64,000 bases of DNA, taken from assembly GCA_028532985.1 (NCBI GenBank), contig JANCIK010000003.1, forward strand, positions 3,854,001 to 3,918,000, given 5' to 3'. The notes beneath the pieces were generated by a model. That model was given only the letters and a program-made list of their open reading frames with translations. It was not told the origin of the DNA and made no database searches. A program made the translations under genes and the position numbers. Positions 36,763 to 48,399 of this stretch are shown here, piece by piece; within the stretch, counting starts at the first letter, position 1, and the number at the start of each line of letters is the position of its first letter. The DNA comes from Stropharia rugosoannulata (taxonomy: Eukaryota > Basidiomycota > Agaricomycetes > Agaricales > Strophariaceae).

Positions 36763-37939
36763 ATGTCAGAGTCGATCACGGATGCACAGCTGCTAGCGGG
36801 TCCCATTGCAGCTTGCTGTGCCCAGGGTATGAAACACGAAGGCAAAGCACTCGGGCGTATAGAAAGTATAGCTGCAGTACAGACGTACATCTCTGAGCCT
36901 CCCAATAGAGCTGGTACTGGCCCAAAGAAAGTTATTCTATACTTTTCTGACGTATATGGCCCATTCTACATCAATTCTCAGCTCCTGATGGATTATTTTG
37001 CGAGCCGGGGTGCGTATAATTGAGACTTGTATCCACTTAGTATCTAACAGATCTAGAGCAGGATATATTGTCCTTGGACTGGACTATTTTTTCGGGGACT
37101 ACCTTTACCATCATATTGGAGAGGAAGGATTCGATCTTTTCACATGGGGTTACCAAAAGGATGACGAGGCAAAAGAAATAACCCGGCGATGGATAGATGA
37201 AGTGAGAAACATATATGGTATGTGTCTGACTCTAAATGCTCGCTTGACAAATACTTGACCTCTTGATAATGCAATACATAACTCAGGTGAAGATTCACTT
37301 TACTGTGCGACAGGTCTGTCACCAGCCTTCATTCTGACCAGTGAATCTGCTAAAATTATATCTCAGGCTATTGCTTCGGCGGCCCATATGCTATAGACGT
37401 AGCTGGCACAGATAAAGTTGTAGCAGGTGGGGCATAACAAGCCATTTTTCGGGAGAGCTCAAACTATATTATAGGCTCTTTCAGCTGCCTTTGCCCATCC
37501 CGCAAAGATCCATGAGATCCAGTTTCGAAGTCTGAAACGTATGTTGTCAGAGTTTTATTTAAACAGACGTTGAAACTTAATCATCGTAGAGCCACTTTTG
37601 TTGTGTTGTGCAGGTACAACTGAGACGGCTTGACAACGACGGAATGCTGACCTATCTGATAATGAACTCCAGAAAGCGACTTTACATTCCCAACTGAGTC
37701 TCGACAGAAAGCCGAGTCGATTTTGGAAGAAATAAAAGCAGCCTATCAAGTTCAGGTTTATTCCGGTGTTACTCATGGATTCGCTACACGGGGAGACATT
37801 AGTGTAGAGAATATTTGTAAGTAACGAGTTCACAATCCTTGATTGTTATGTACTCAAGGTTGTAGGGTGGGCCAAGGAGCACGCCGCGGAGAGCGTAGTT
37901 TCTTGGTTTGATAGGTTCACCAGTAAAAATTCTGTATAG
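36763..37939 (+). CDS. Dienelactone hydrolase family protein, copy 2
   Basis: ATG 36763 begins MSESITDAQLLAGPIAACCAQ. Six or more exons carry ESIAAVQTYISEPP, VILYFSDVYGPFYIN, GYIVLGLDYFFGDYL, the nucleophile elbow GYCFGGPYAIDVAGTDK (about 37370-37420), AAFAHPAKIHE, PLLLCCAG, then SDFTFPTESRQKAE and GVTHGFATRGDISVEN with the catalytic His, and ends WFDRFTSKNSV. The Cys-Asp-His triad is complete. About 250 residues. Many blocks are shared with copy 1 (CCVQG/CCAQG opening, GYCFGGPY, THGFATRGDISV). Substrate unknown. Confidence 0.85.
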
Positions 37940-38290
37940 CTGTCATGAATTCCGGCTCAATCTATTTTGTCATAGTCGTTGATAGATGAAGATTATCTTT
38001 TACTGATCCTTTACTTATCTGGTTTGTTAAGAAGATTGAGGGAAAACAAACACACAAAACGGCGAAAACGTGATCTGCCAAACATAAAAAGTTCAACTTC
38101 TAAGGCCTTAAGACTTGCTCAGGCACTCAACGTCAACTTCAAACGTTCAAGAAGACTGAAGCTAAAGAGGCAAGACGGACCTGCACTGGGGTATTACGCA
38201 TCATGGACGCAGATACTTTCTTAGGTTACCGCGAGCTTCACACAGCGAGTCAGGGATCTCTGAGTCATAACTTAGACTGACTGTCTGGTC
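37940..38290. other. Intergenic region
   Basis: 3' flank of DLH copy 2; no feature seen. Confidence 0.5.
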
Positions 38291-39285
38291 AACCTTGAGG
38301 GCCGCCCATTCTCCAGACAGGACCTTGGAACGACGCTCCTACTCACTAATGTCAGGACGGACGAGGTCCAGCTACTCTCTAGACAATATATCCCGGCAAC
38401 GCTCACGTCCGCTTAAATGTGGGCAGTCAAGGGAGTCACTAGGGGTATCGCGGCGACGCCTAAGCCCTCAACTGACTATTACCAGGACCAGCTACTCTCC
38501 AGACGCGACGTATCGCTGACGCGCACTTTCTCCAACCCATACTAAACACAAAAGGTTTGCAAATTTTCTGGGTCGAGAAGGAAGATTAAGAGGGCGCTCT
38601 CTTACGCCAATTTCCCAACGGAAAAGGCCCAGATGCTGTCTGGACGCGACATGGCGGCGACGCTCCCGTTCGCCATCCTATCAACACTCGTCTCCGTTCA
38701 CCGCCCTACAAACGGTGACAGACTGCACGTTCTCCAGATGAAACGGCGGTATTACGACAGAGCTCCCATTTTAATATTCCTTTGCATAACAGGTCCAGCC
38801 GCTCTCAACCCCCTCGCCCAGCATACCGTGACAGAAGCGGATATACAAGTCGCCTGAGCTCTAGGCGTTCACATACACAGTTGCCGGCGGATGATGAGCC
38901 TTCGTTAATAAGAAAACTTGAGTTGCGCTTCCCATGCAGGATGGACGACGTCTTTCTCGGGATAACTGCCGCTTCAGGTTCTTTGGAGACGAGAATGCTG
39001 GCTATTCTGAACCTCCTACCTTATTATACATTGGACGACGTGTTGAGGCTACTGCATACTGTTGTAGCAGCCCATCCTGAACTTTCTCGACTTGAGAACG
39101 TAACACGCTCTGTTGAAAGAGCACGGCCAGTAACTTGGATTGAGATGCGCACAACAGCAGGTGCTGCATCTTTGAAACAGATATTGTCCCAGCATATCAC
39201 TGCGGAAAATATCACGCTAAATGTCGCATATGTGAGTGGGGAGGATTTTAGTCAACGCTGTTCAATCTTCAAGCTTCAAGGTTAG
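38291..39285 (+). pseudogene. Decayed locus encoding serine/arginine repeats
   Basis: From about 38295 to 38870 the plus strand encodes, in shifting frames, degenerate Ser/Arg units: HSPDRTLERRSYSLMSG, RTRSSYSLDNISRQRSR, RTSYSPDATYR, RRSRSPSYQHSSP and SSRSQPPRPAYRDRSGYTS. The core DNA word CCAGCTACTCTC-AGAC recurs at about 38360 and 38490. Stops and frame changes interrupt the units. An open stretch follows (about 38890-39285) that reads DDEPSLIRKLELRFP and LLNLLPYYTLDDVLRLLHTV-like helices and stops at 39285. I read this as a former gene with an RS domain and a helical C-terminal part, now broken. A living gene with many small exons is the alternative. Confidence 0.45.
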
Positions 39286-40844
39286 TTAGTCATACAAGAA
39301 CGGCAAGAACATGGAATACACGGGTAAATGGGACTCATTATGCATATCCACTGACCAAGCACGATCTTCCCATCTTTTATCCACTGATCCTATTGCTGGT
39401 AGAAGGTTTTTTGATACCAAAAACATAGACTTAAACAAACTTTACTCTTAGTCCTTGTTACATCGCTATATATGGGTAGTACGTACTGGTATATCTTCGA
39501 AAATACTTATTAGGTTTCTGATTTGTCTGGTCATGTTGTGTATGTGTAATATGTCTAGATTAGGATGTGCAACTGCCTGATTTGGAAAGGCCGCCGCGCC
39601 GCGTTCATCAGAATGTTGTCCATTTAGTATCCGGGTTTCTTTAGTTTTCTTCGGTTTATCTGTTTCAGGAAACCGTACTTATATTTCAGCTTAAGATTAA
39701 GCTTCAGAAGCAGTTCAGAAGCACGGTAATATGTATAGAAATGGTAATTATCAGGCTTGATTCCCTTTTTGGTTTCCGACTTACCATACATACGTTTCCG
39801 AGGAAAGAGGTTTCCTGTTTTTTGCGGTTTTATTGCCGTTTCCAGGGTGAGAAACCGGAAAAAACTAAATGGTTAAATTTCTGATGTTCGTGCGGTCAAC
39901 CTCTAAGTTCATTTGGAAAGTTAATTTGCTACTAGTAGTAACATGATATGGTTACATAAAAGCAGCACTTCGTACATATAAATATCCAGTAGTATGTACC
40001 AATACCAAATATTGTTTAAGCTGGTGTATGGCGTCATTTAAGAATCAGAATAAATGTCTGGGCACGAGTACACCGAGTTGAAGAAGCAGCAAAGTCCAAA
40101 CTTCTGGTTGTCGTAGAAGTCTGAGAGACATTTATTGCATAGATTCCAAGAATACACCAACCACAAATCATACGATTGCAGAGCCCAAGTCACGTCGGAG
40201 CAGTCTATTGTCTGGGGAATTTGGAATTTGTCTGTGAGCTTTCGAACGTTTGTGCTTTTCCAGTTCCCCACATCTTTAATAGGCATGTTTCTAGTATAAT
40301 TTATGAATTGGATATACTTAGTCTGGTTAAGAATTCAATGAGCCACTACTAACAACCGCTGACTTGCACATCTTTGCTGATTAGTGTAGATATTTATATT
40401 TAAGGACTTTCAACCTGGAAGGACATCCGATGGGTTTAAGATCCTGTTGCTACTCAGTGGATTGTATGAGCTTGTACGCAATTCTGCTATCCTGGAACCT
40501 ATAATGTCGCCACAGCCCCGCAGGCTCAAGAGAAGGGTACCTCATATATTTAACATTTGTTAAAAATACATGATGGAATCGGCAAATGGAATCAGGCTAA
40601 TTGCCAGCGGCAAGTCAATTTCACAGTTCACTCTCCCGCCACTATATCCCCATATTGTTCAACAGCTCTAAGGCAAAGAACACACAATTTACGATGCAAG
40701 TAGTGCTGCGGAAGTGCCCCAGTGCGTCTTCGATATAAAAAATAGAGTCTTAACTGCCGCTCAATTGGCCTGATTCGACGTGATAGTTCGCCATGCGCTC
40801 TCGCCTTCAAGAATGATTTCGAACTCTCACGCCAGATTGCAACA
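39286..40844. other. Intergenic region with GGTTTCC clusters
   Basis: No gene. A cluster of GGTTTC/GAAACC words lies at 39633-39860. AT-rich flanking sequence; no terminal repeats confirmed. Confidence 0.5.
39633..39860. repeat. Cluster of GGTTTC / GAAACC words in both orientations
   Basis: Within 230 bp, six or seven copies of (G)GTTTC(C) or its complement occur: near 39634, 39669, 39770, 39795, 39809, 39837 and 39851. Such words are common in subterminal regions of hAT-like transposons, and CAGGGTGAGAAACCGG at about 39843 looks like a hAT-type end. I found no matching opposite end or target duplication. Confidence 0.45.
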
Positions 40845-40850
40845 TATAAA
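40845..40850 (+). promoter_or_regulatory. TATA box of DLH copy 3
   Basis: TATAAA lies 85 nt before the start codon at 40930. Confidence 0.4.
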
Positions 40851-40929
40851 GCCACCTGGAGCGCTCTTGCATGTCACTCGTTATCGCCAACCACATCTTC
40901 AATCACTTCATAACCACCTGCACGCGAGA

Positions 40930-42073
40930 ATGTCGAGCACCACGAGCCCATTGACGGATCACTGCGTTCAGACAGTGCAGCATGTCGGCGAGCCAGTCGG
41001 CCACGTCGAGACAATCGCAGGCGTCGAAACATATATCTCTGACCCCCCTGCGGGAACATCTGGTCCTAAGAAAGTCATCCTTTACTTTGCAGATGTCTTC
41101 GGTCCTCTTTACATCAACGCGAAGCTTATTCAGGACTACTACGCTTCCCATGGTATGCATGTGCAATGATCTGTCTGAATATGCCTGCCGGTCCGGTGCT
41201 GATCGCTGTGGGTAGGTTTCCACGTTTTGGGTCTTGACTATTTCTTCGGCGATCCAATCCAAAACCACACCGATGATCCTGATTTTGATAGGGCTGCGTG
41301 GTCTGAAAAGGTAAGGAAACTGTCTCTGGAGGCTACTCCAAAGTGGACGGAAGCGGTCCGGGAAAAATTTGGTGTGTATCTGCTTGTTTGTGTCAACCAG
41401 CGATCTAATGGTCTATAGGGCACGATGCAAAGTACGCTGCAGTCGGTGAGCGAGTTGATCTGGATGGGGGCAAGAGCCATATTTCTCACGGGTACAAGGA
41501 TACTGTTTTGGAGGACCATTTGTTTTGGATATAGCCTCAACAGATAAAGTGGTAGCAGGTACGTCTTGTCGCCATTTACTGTGGGTGACCATGCTCAAAA
41601 ACTGAAACACCAGCCGCTTTTGCTCACCCGTCACGCTTGGATGACGAGCATTTCAAGAAACTCAAGGGTGAGCATAGCTAAGACCGGGTATTTTGTGAAT
41701 GCACTAATTTTGATGTTGGTATAGCGCCTCTATTATTGTCCTGCGCAGGTTTGTCCTTTTCGTTTTTTATAACACTGGACTGTATCTGTATTCAACGCGC
41801 ACGTCAGAGACGGACAATGCATTCCCAGCCGCTTCCCGCCACCGAGCAGAAGAAATTCTAGCAGAAAAGAAGGCAACATATCACGTCCAACTCTTTTCTG
41901 GCGTATCTCACGGATTTGGGACACGGGGCGATCCCGACGTCGAAAATTCACGTTAGTGCTCTGTCAGCATCACATACCTAGTAGAACTAACCCACGATAT
42001 GTTTGTAGGTTGGGCAAAGGAGGAATCCGCGAGGGGTATCATTACTTGGTTCAAGCGTTTTACGACTGCGTGA
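40930..42073 (+). CDS. Dienelactone hydrolase family protein, copy 3
   Basis: ATG 40930 begins MSSTTSPLTDHCVQTVQHVG; an upstream in-frame extension exists but has no other ATG matching the paralogues. The blocks are ETIAGVETYISDPP, VILYFADVFGPLYIN, FHVLGLDYFFGDPI, the elbow GYCFGGPFVLDIASTDK (about 41480-41550), AAFAHPSRLDDEHFKKLK, PLLLSCA, ETDNAFPAASRHRAEEI and GVSHGFGTRGDPDVEN with the catalytic His, then ITWFKRFTTA. Introns of 45-60 nt lie at positions similar to copies 1 and 2. The nucleophile, acid and histidine are all present. It is more diverged than copies 1 and 2, lacking the CCVQG opening. Substrate unknown. Confidence 0.85.
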
Positions 42074-42540
42074 TGTATAAGTGAACAATCTAAATTGTAT
42101 ACTGGTTGGCACCAGGCGGTGTATTCAGATGAGTCTCTTGTGTGGAATGACGCGTGGAAAAGTATATAGCCTCGGGCGGGTCTCGAGATGGGTTCTCAAG
42201 ATTTCGTGAGTTTCCCAAGCAGATAAGAGAAAGTCCTGAACATTTCTCTTCCTTGGTTTGTCATCCACAAAAGCATTTCCCAAGATTAGCGGTCTATCCA
42301 GGGCTGTGCTGAAGCTTCTGCACCCATACAGGACAAAGGTGTGAGAGCCGCGAAGCAAGTCACAAGGCTAACTTCAATAATTGGCAGTCCAATCGGAGAG
42401 CAGGAATCAGCAAAGTCGCGATATTAAAAATATGTTTCGCGGCGGATATTGGACCTACACATTTGCCGTTGGGATAATGGACCATGGTGACGTATCGCGA
42501 GAAGAAAGTAGCTCCGCGGTGACATATAGGGACACAATAG
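42074..42540. other. Convergent intergenic region
   Basis: Between the stops of DLH copy 3 (+) and ELP6 (-); no element recognised. Confidence 0.5.
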
Positions 42541-43429
42541 CTATAGAACTGTGCCGCTGGTGCCTTTTGCGAAGTATACTGGGCCAGAATCGGCTAATCG
42601 GTATTGGGCGGCCATAGACCTGGGAACCAGTTTTACTGGCTTTAACGGGATCGAGAAGCCTGGATGGAGTGATATCTGCCGCAGACCGTTTAGAGCAGAC
42701 TTCTTTAGTTCTTATAAAACAAACGTACCTCTCCACTGACGGAGACACTTTTCCCACTTGAAAGGGGAGATACTTGAAGATGATAATTGCATATCTGAAG
42801 CAAGTGTCGGAATAGGTCATCAGCTTCACCGCGCGTAACCGTGTGATGCCGAACAAGGAGAGTAGCATCGGCCTATTTGTTTTCAACCATCAGCTTCTCT
42901 TACGAAAAACAAGAAAAGGACAATGACCTTCAAACAGGCTGACCGCAGCGCCCTAAAGAAGCGTACGACATTAACTGTGGGGATACCTATCCAATCAAGC
43001 ATCGCGATATCATCCAGGATGACAAGTGGCGATTTCCCCTGCTCTTGATTCAGATATTTTTGAACGTGCGATATAACGTCTGCAAGTCTGTCCTCATTCT
43101 TGGAATTTGGATCTGGCGCAGAAGACGGAGACAACACATCGTAGAATTCAAGCGTCCCCGTGCATATATGATGTTGCAAATTGACGTTCTACGGGATTTG
43201 GCGTCAATATGAAATCCAAATTTTAGCAAAGAAGGTAACACACGCTCTTCGACGCGATGGCTGACCATCTGGTTATTCCTTCTGACACAGAAAGCACGAG
43301 AGATCGTGGGGTCTCCTGCTCCTTGAGGTGGGTGATGAGCGTGCGATGGAGAATGAAATCTGCTGGAGCTGCAATGGTGTCCGTAATCAGTAGGATTATG
43401 CCTGGGGGAAGGTCGAATGGCTGGAACAT
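42541..43429 (-). CDS. ELP6: Elongator complex subunit 6 (ELP6 homologue)
   Basis: ATG 43429 begins MFQPFDLPPGIILLITDTIA. Exon 1 reads FILHRTLITHLKEQE and TRWSAIASKS, then a GTGTGT intron; exon 2 starts NVNLQHHICTGTLEFYDVLSP and holds VILDDIAMLDWIG and VVRFFRALRSACLK. Exon 3 is ADATLLVRHHTVTRGE, then DDLFRHLLQICNYH and SPLSSGKSVSVSGE. The last exon is PVKLVPRSMAAQYRLADSGP to VYFAKGTSGTVL and stop. Splice sites and phases all agree. With Elp4 and Elp5, Elp6 forms the RecA-like ring of Elongator needed for wobble uridine modification of tRNA. As in other Elp6 proteins there is no classical Walker A motif. About 230 residues. The call rests on remembered Elp6 features (the LDDI strand and the AKG-x(3)-VL end). 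Confidence 0.8.
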
Positions 43430-43826
43430 TGTAGTGGTGAATCGTTTCTGACAGTGAAAGAGCAGGCAGGATCTGGGGTCCTTCCTATGTCACGCGTCAC
43501 GTCGCGTTGTTTGGCAAAACTTAATGGAACAAGCAACGACTTGCTGTCTGATGCCATCACATGTGGGCGTTTAAATATTTCAATAGTTGGTGTATATATC
43601 TGTGTGACTACTGCGTGTATGGTAGATTTACAATGATAGTGTAACGTAGTGCTTAGAAATACACGGTCCCGTACTGTACATTTGTGCCAATTGAAAACCC
43701 TTGTGCATCGTGAATTGAGTCAGCAAATAAATACTGGATAGAGGAAGTAATAGCTACCGCCGCATTCCATCGTGTCCTGGAATGAGACAGGTATTGAAAA
43801 ACCTACGACAGACCGGAGAAACAATC
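43430..43826. other. Intergenic region
   Basis: ELP6 promoter side and 3' flank of the next gene; nothing else seen. Confidence 0.5.
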
Positions 43827-44849
43827 TTAAATATGACGCTTGGAGTCGTTCATCAACCACTGGGCACCACAGAGAAAAATATTGGCGCGTACCTTTACAT
43901 TAACCCATTGCACCACAACTTCTTTTACCCTGAGCTTCAGTACTTCTTTACAGCTATCGCATGAGAGTTGATCTCCAAGAGCCAAAAGTGTATTTTTCAG
44001 CTGGTGGATAGGTACATCTTATAGCATAGTTCATTAGTCACTCCAAATTATAATCAAGAAGGGTGAGAATAATCAAACGTACCCGGTTTCGAGTCCCATG
44101 CTAGATATGACGCGGTCAAAGCCCATGCACGGGAAAGCTTCTTCTGCTCTATGAAGTTACACGTCTCGGTAGCAGGATGTAGCTGCGGTGGTTGCAGTAT
44201 TATCTTTTTGAACGTCTCAATCAACGTCATATGCAGCGTCATATACCGACGAAGGTAGACCGCCCCCATCGTCGTCACTACTTCGTCAGTGAGGTCGGGT
44301 AAATTATAGGATAGAAGATGGGATGATGATTTTACAGCAAGGTCGTGGATGTCGAACTGGGCTGCAAGAGTATACACGCGGATGGGGTGTAGAGGAGCAT
44401 GGGATAGAAGAAGGTCGAAGAGCGTTGGTGCTGAGGAGTTTGATATGTGGATCTTGGGATTCAGGCCGTACTTGGTCATTTTTATCACCGCCGTCTCCAG
44501 TTCTAGGAAGCTGGGAGAATGCCTCGCGCAGGAAATTCCATAAAGCGCGTGTAGGATGATATTAAGGACAGATGCGGTTTCGGGGACGTCGAGAATAACG
44601 CCATCCAGTCTCTCGTCGTCCAGAGTAGTGCCAAAGATGGTCTTCAGTGCGAAGGGAGAGGTCTTCATTATTGTCTTTGCATTAACGTAGAATAAGACTG
44701 AGTCTGATGAGCGCAGTGTCCTGTCGTATGGTGATAGCTCATAGGATCCAGGGTGGAATACTGAAGAGACCGATATCAATTCGTTGGCCGCTTTACTTGA
44801 TGCAGAGGCGCCCTCTTCGGCAGATGTTTGAGGTATTACGTGAGGCTTT
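43827..44849 (-). CDS. Uncharacterised BTB-like agaricomycete family protein
   Basis: The main exon (about 44849 to 44083) reads ELISVSSVFHPGSYELSPYD, then SDSVLFYVNAKTIMKTSPFALKTIF (BTB-like first half), VPETASVLNIILHALYG, LLLSHAPLHPIRVYTLAAQFD and KKLSRAWALTASYLAWDSKPG. In-frame splicing gives exon 2 (44017-43893) with DQLSCDSCKEVLKLRVKEVVVQWVNVK and a last four-codon exon, CGT CAT ATT TAA (43838-43827). I recognise the AWALxSxYLAWD and LSCxxC blocks as a recurring agaricomycete family with no assigned function. The start codon is not settled: the exon stays open to about 44849 without an ATG, so a short upstream exon is expected. Confidence 0.65.
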
Positions 44850-47800
44850 ATGCAAACGAATTAATCGACATCACCAAGGACAAAATTCGTCTCACAAACC
44901 ATGAATAGGGTAGGCTGTCCAGCGCCAACGGTGGCAGTGATGGCGGTCTCAAGTGATATTATGCTAGGAGACAAAGGGTCTCCTGGTGTTTGTACAAGGT
45001 CGAGAAAAGTAGATTCCCATTGCATCATAGAGCTCGAAAAACCATCCATAGATGATGTGGTCGAGACCCAGAATTTGGACAATCGAGTTTGTGATTGGTT
45101 TGCCGCAAGATTTACTATGTATACATTTCTGGCGAAATGCTCCAAGCGTTAAATAAAGATGGGTCATGGTACTTCGCAGCTGCATGTTCCAGGAAACTGC
45201 ACAATATTCCCTGGACTTCCCGAATGAGTCTTTAAGGAATGCCGAACCTTTATTTGTTATTTGTATTGTATGCCCCCTACCTGAGGACCCTACTCAAATT
45301 GGTATCGAACTTTATTTTTTCCAGTTTATGCTTTCGAGTGTGATGCTGGGCATTTATGGTGGGTGCTCTGACGTCATAATCAACGTCATCGTCGTTCTTA
45401 TTTAAGTAAAATGTTATGTTATTTGCGCTGCCGAACGGCGAGTGGGGTGGAAAAACAAGTTAGTAATAATCTCCGTTTACGCGATTATATACGAGTCCAC
45501 GAAGGACCTCAGAGGAGACAGATGTCTCGAAGAAGTGCTGAATACCTTGACAAGATTTTATCGTAATACACTACTGCTTGAAAGGCGTTGCTCATCGGGT
45601 GTCCGAATAATCGCAGTGATCACGCTCAGCTGTTGGGCGAATGTACCACATCTTCTCAGACGCACACGCCGCAGATATCACGGAGCATAACAGAACATAG
45701 CTTTAGTACAGTATGTAAGGTTTATAAAAACAAACCTATTATGGCATTTCTGTCTTTGCGGTCGATGATTTATGAGAACAGAACACATTGATTGGGCGGC
45801 GCGTTTACATTTCAGGAGACATATTCCCTCACAGGCGGTGGGTGGAATATGATTGGCCGAAGCCTGTCTGCCATCTATTCATTCCGCTTCGTTATTTTTC
45901 CTCGAGAACTCGCATTATGCCACCGATGAGACTCTGTATAACTCTTGTGCTTGAAAAAATCCACAACGCCTGTCAATTTCATTCACGGTCAATGATGTTG
46001 GCATGCGAACACCACCACATATGCCAACATCCAAGGCAGTGAATATTCTCTGGAGCCTCATGACAGTCCATCGCCAAAACTGAGAATGTCAAAAATGTCC
46101 GATGTCAGGACAAGGAAGAGAAGGTACGCCAAAACTACCGACGGAGAAGTAAGAAGATTGAGTATGAGAGATTTCAATACAAAAATTACACTAATGAGAT
46201 GTCAGCCTACAAGCCGTACCTTTAAAATTACTCGAGGCCCGCTATGTAGGGCACACGCGTCGGCGGTACCACCAGGGTCCTTCAAGGAACAAGAAGCGAA
46301 TGATGGGGAAGGTAGTCGCGGAGTTCAAATTTTATGCTAAATATGGATGTCGTGGACATTCTTGGTCGGACATCCTCATTTCTGGCATCTCTTAAAGGAG
46401 AACAAAAAGGTGAATCACGGCTGAGTGATCCAAAGAAGAGGCCTTGAGGTCTTATAAGGAAGCGACACCGATGTCGGCAATAGAATTAAGGGCTATTATA
46501 GCTTTCGCAATAAAAAACATATTTCTTTCGGTCGGCGGAGTATTTCGTGAGTTAAGGAAGTTGGGAAGAAGTCGCATATTCTGAATACCCGAGGGAATAT
46601 GTCGTAACCATGGGCAGCTCTACACTAGGTATACTATGAGACTACTCTAGTTCATTTTAGAAAATTTTTGACACAAAACAATGAATAGATTCACTGTAGG
46701 TACCATCCCGTACCACTAACATTTGTGTTCATCACCAACCTGATATGTTACCTACGTCATTAACGTAATTCGGCACTGGATGCCTTGCATATTTCTAGAA
46801 ACAGGAGTGCCATGCTTACAGCACTGCTACAGCAGACCGTCTTACTGGAGGCTCGTGATATCTCACTGTTGATCCCCGTCTGTCCTTTAAAGTATCACAG
46901 CGATGCCGTCGCAGTCGTTACATGGTCATCGAAAGCAAGCGAGGTCCGATACACCGCCCGCCACCGCCACGAAGTCACACATTCTGATATTGTAAGTGTC
47001 TTGAAACATTTCCATTGTGTAGCAATAGTTCCATTCGTCCATAGTCCGTCAATAAATCACACATAAGTCACCTTTGTCATCATCCTCGAGATGTTTAGCT
47101 CAAGCCGTCCTGAGATATCCACGGGCAAGAGGATTTATTTGAGGCTAATGAATGCCGCATTTCTATAAGTTATGGTGGATCTGTATCCAATTTCCAAGAA
47201 GATGTCTAACAAAAGGTTTTCAATCATTCCTAGTTTGAGAACATCAAGTTCCATAACGCACTAAATTTTGCAAATCCGTGTACAATATGTCTATGTAACT
47301 TCGTTCATTACGGCGCTGAAGCCAATAAAGTGAAATGAATTGATCCGTTGATACTTCGTTGTGATCCCCGCCAGATACCAGATAATTAGTCCTATGCCGA
47401 ATTTGATACTATCACATCGCAATGGCCTTGTATATACGCATGACAATTGGGCTACGGAAATATATATGAAGTGTACATGTATCTCCTTGAGTATATCAAT
47501 TCAGGAAGAGTTTATGTAGGCCACTGAAGGCTTTGATCACGATTCGATGATGACGGATCCTGCAAACGCTGCATTCCTAGCATGACCTGCTGTAATAGGT
47601 ACATTGGAAATAAACTACGTGTCGGTCAGTAACTTTACTGTCGTTGGCTGCGGTAGACAACGAATCATCGAGACCACGTCGTGAAACATTAGGCTTTGAA
47701 TGAATCTGCATAGGCATCAAGTGAGAGCGGGAATCCTTGCGGCCGCCACGACTCATGTGCCGTCTTCCTTCAACATTGTGAAGAACGACGATCAGCACGA

Positions 47801-48233
47801 GTGAAGAAGCACGGAGGAACTCCCGCTCACGCCGCCAACACTTCTTCAATTGCAAATTTGCCTGAAGGGAAGCATGGGGGGAAAAGAGAAGAGAAACTTC
47901 ATGAAGAAGATGACTGCAAGATACTGAGAATGAGTGGCCAGCTTTATACGCTGGCGGCTACTTCCCATTCAGGGACCTTTAAGATATGAGAGATATGACA
48001 CCAGATTAGCACAGCAACTCGTGCTCTGGCAAACATCTGATTGGACATCGGGCGTTAAAATACTCATTCTATTAGGCGTGTCCATTGTGAACGTACCGTT
48101 GGGTTGGCCTAGACCTTTTTGATTGCGCTTGGGAGTTCGAAGGGCACCTGATGGCACCGGAAAAGTTGGTTTTTAAATAAACTGGCGGCCTGATCTGATT
48201 TCCTTACTGGGTACTACTGCGTAAGCATTTGAC
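44850..48233. other. Gene-poor region, about 3.4 kb
   Basis: A minus-strand open stretch at 44861-45145 may include the missing first exon of the BTB-like gene. Nothing else is supported: open stretches are short, without motifs or paired splice sites, and I see no terminal repeats or RNA genes. Confidence 0.45.
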
Positions 48234-48241
48234 TGACGTCA
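48234..48241 (+). promoter_or_regulatory. CRE/ATF-type site upstream of hydrophilic protein gene
   Basis: A perfect palindromic TGACGTCA lies 159 nt before the start codon at 48400. In fungi such sites bind Atf1/Sko1-type bZIP factors in stress responses. An AGGGG word (48353-48357) could be a stress-response element. Confidence 0.4.
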
Positions 48242-48344
48242 TCATTATGATTTTAGATTTTTGGAGGAGCGGGCAAGTCGCGTTATTGGTGCTGGATGAG
48301 CTCATGTTATGGACGGGAGTGACGTTGGTCAGTTGCAGGAGGCC

Positions 48345-48351
48345 TATTTAA
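48345..48351 (+). promoter_or_regulatory. TATA-like element
   Basis: TATTTAA lies 49 nt before the ATG at 48400. Confidence 0.4.
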
Positions 48352-48399
48352 CAGGGGCTCACTCAAAGACGACCACGATCTCCTTAATTATCAATCACC

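Noticed and set aside
7252..42073. Secondary-metabolite gene cluster linking the reductase with the DLH genes
   Set aside because: The genes are separated by housekeeping loci and no P450, transporter or regulator is present.
44861..45145. Independent minus-strand gene
   Set aside because: No start or splice logic of its own; may only supply the 5' exon of the BTB-like gene.
45369..45376. Second TGACGTCA palindrome
   Set aside because: No gene start within a plausible distance in the right orientation.
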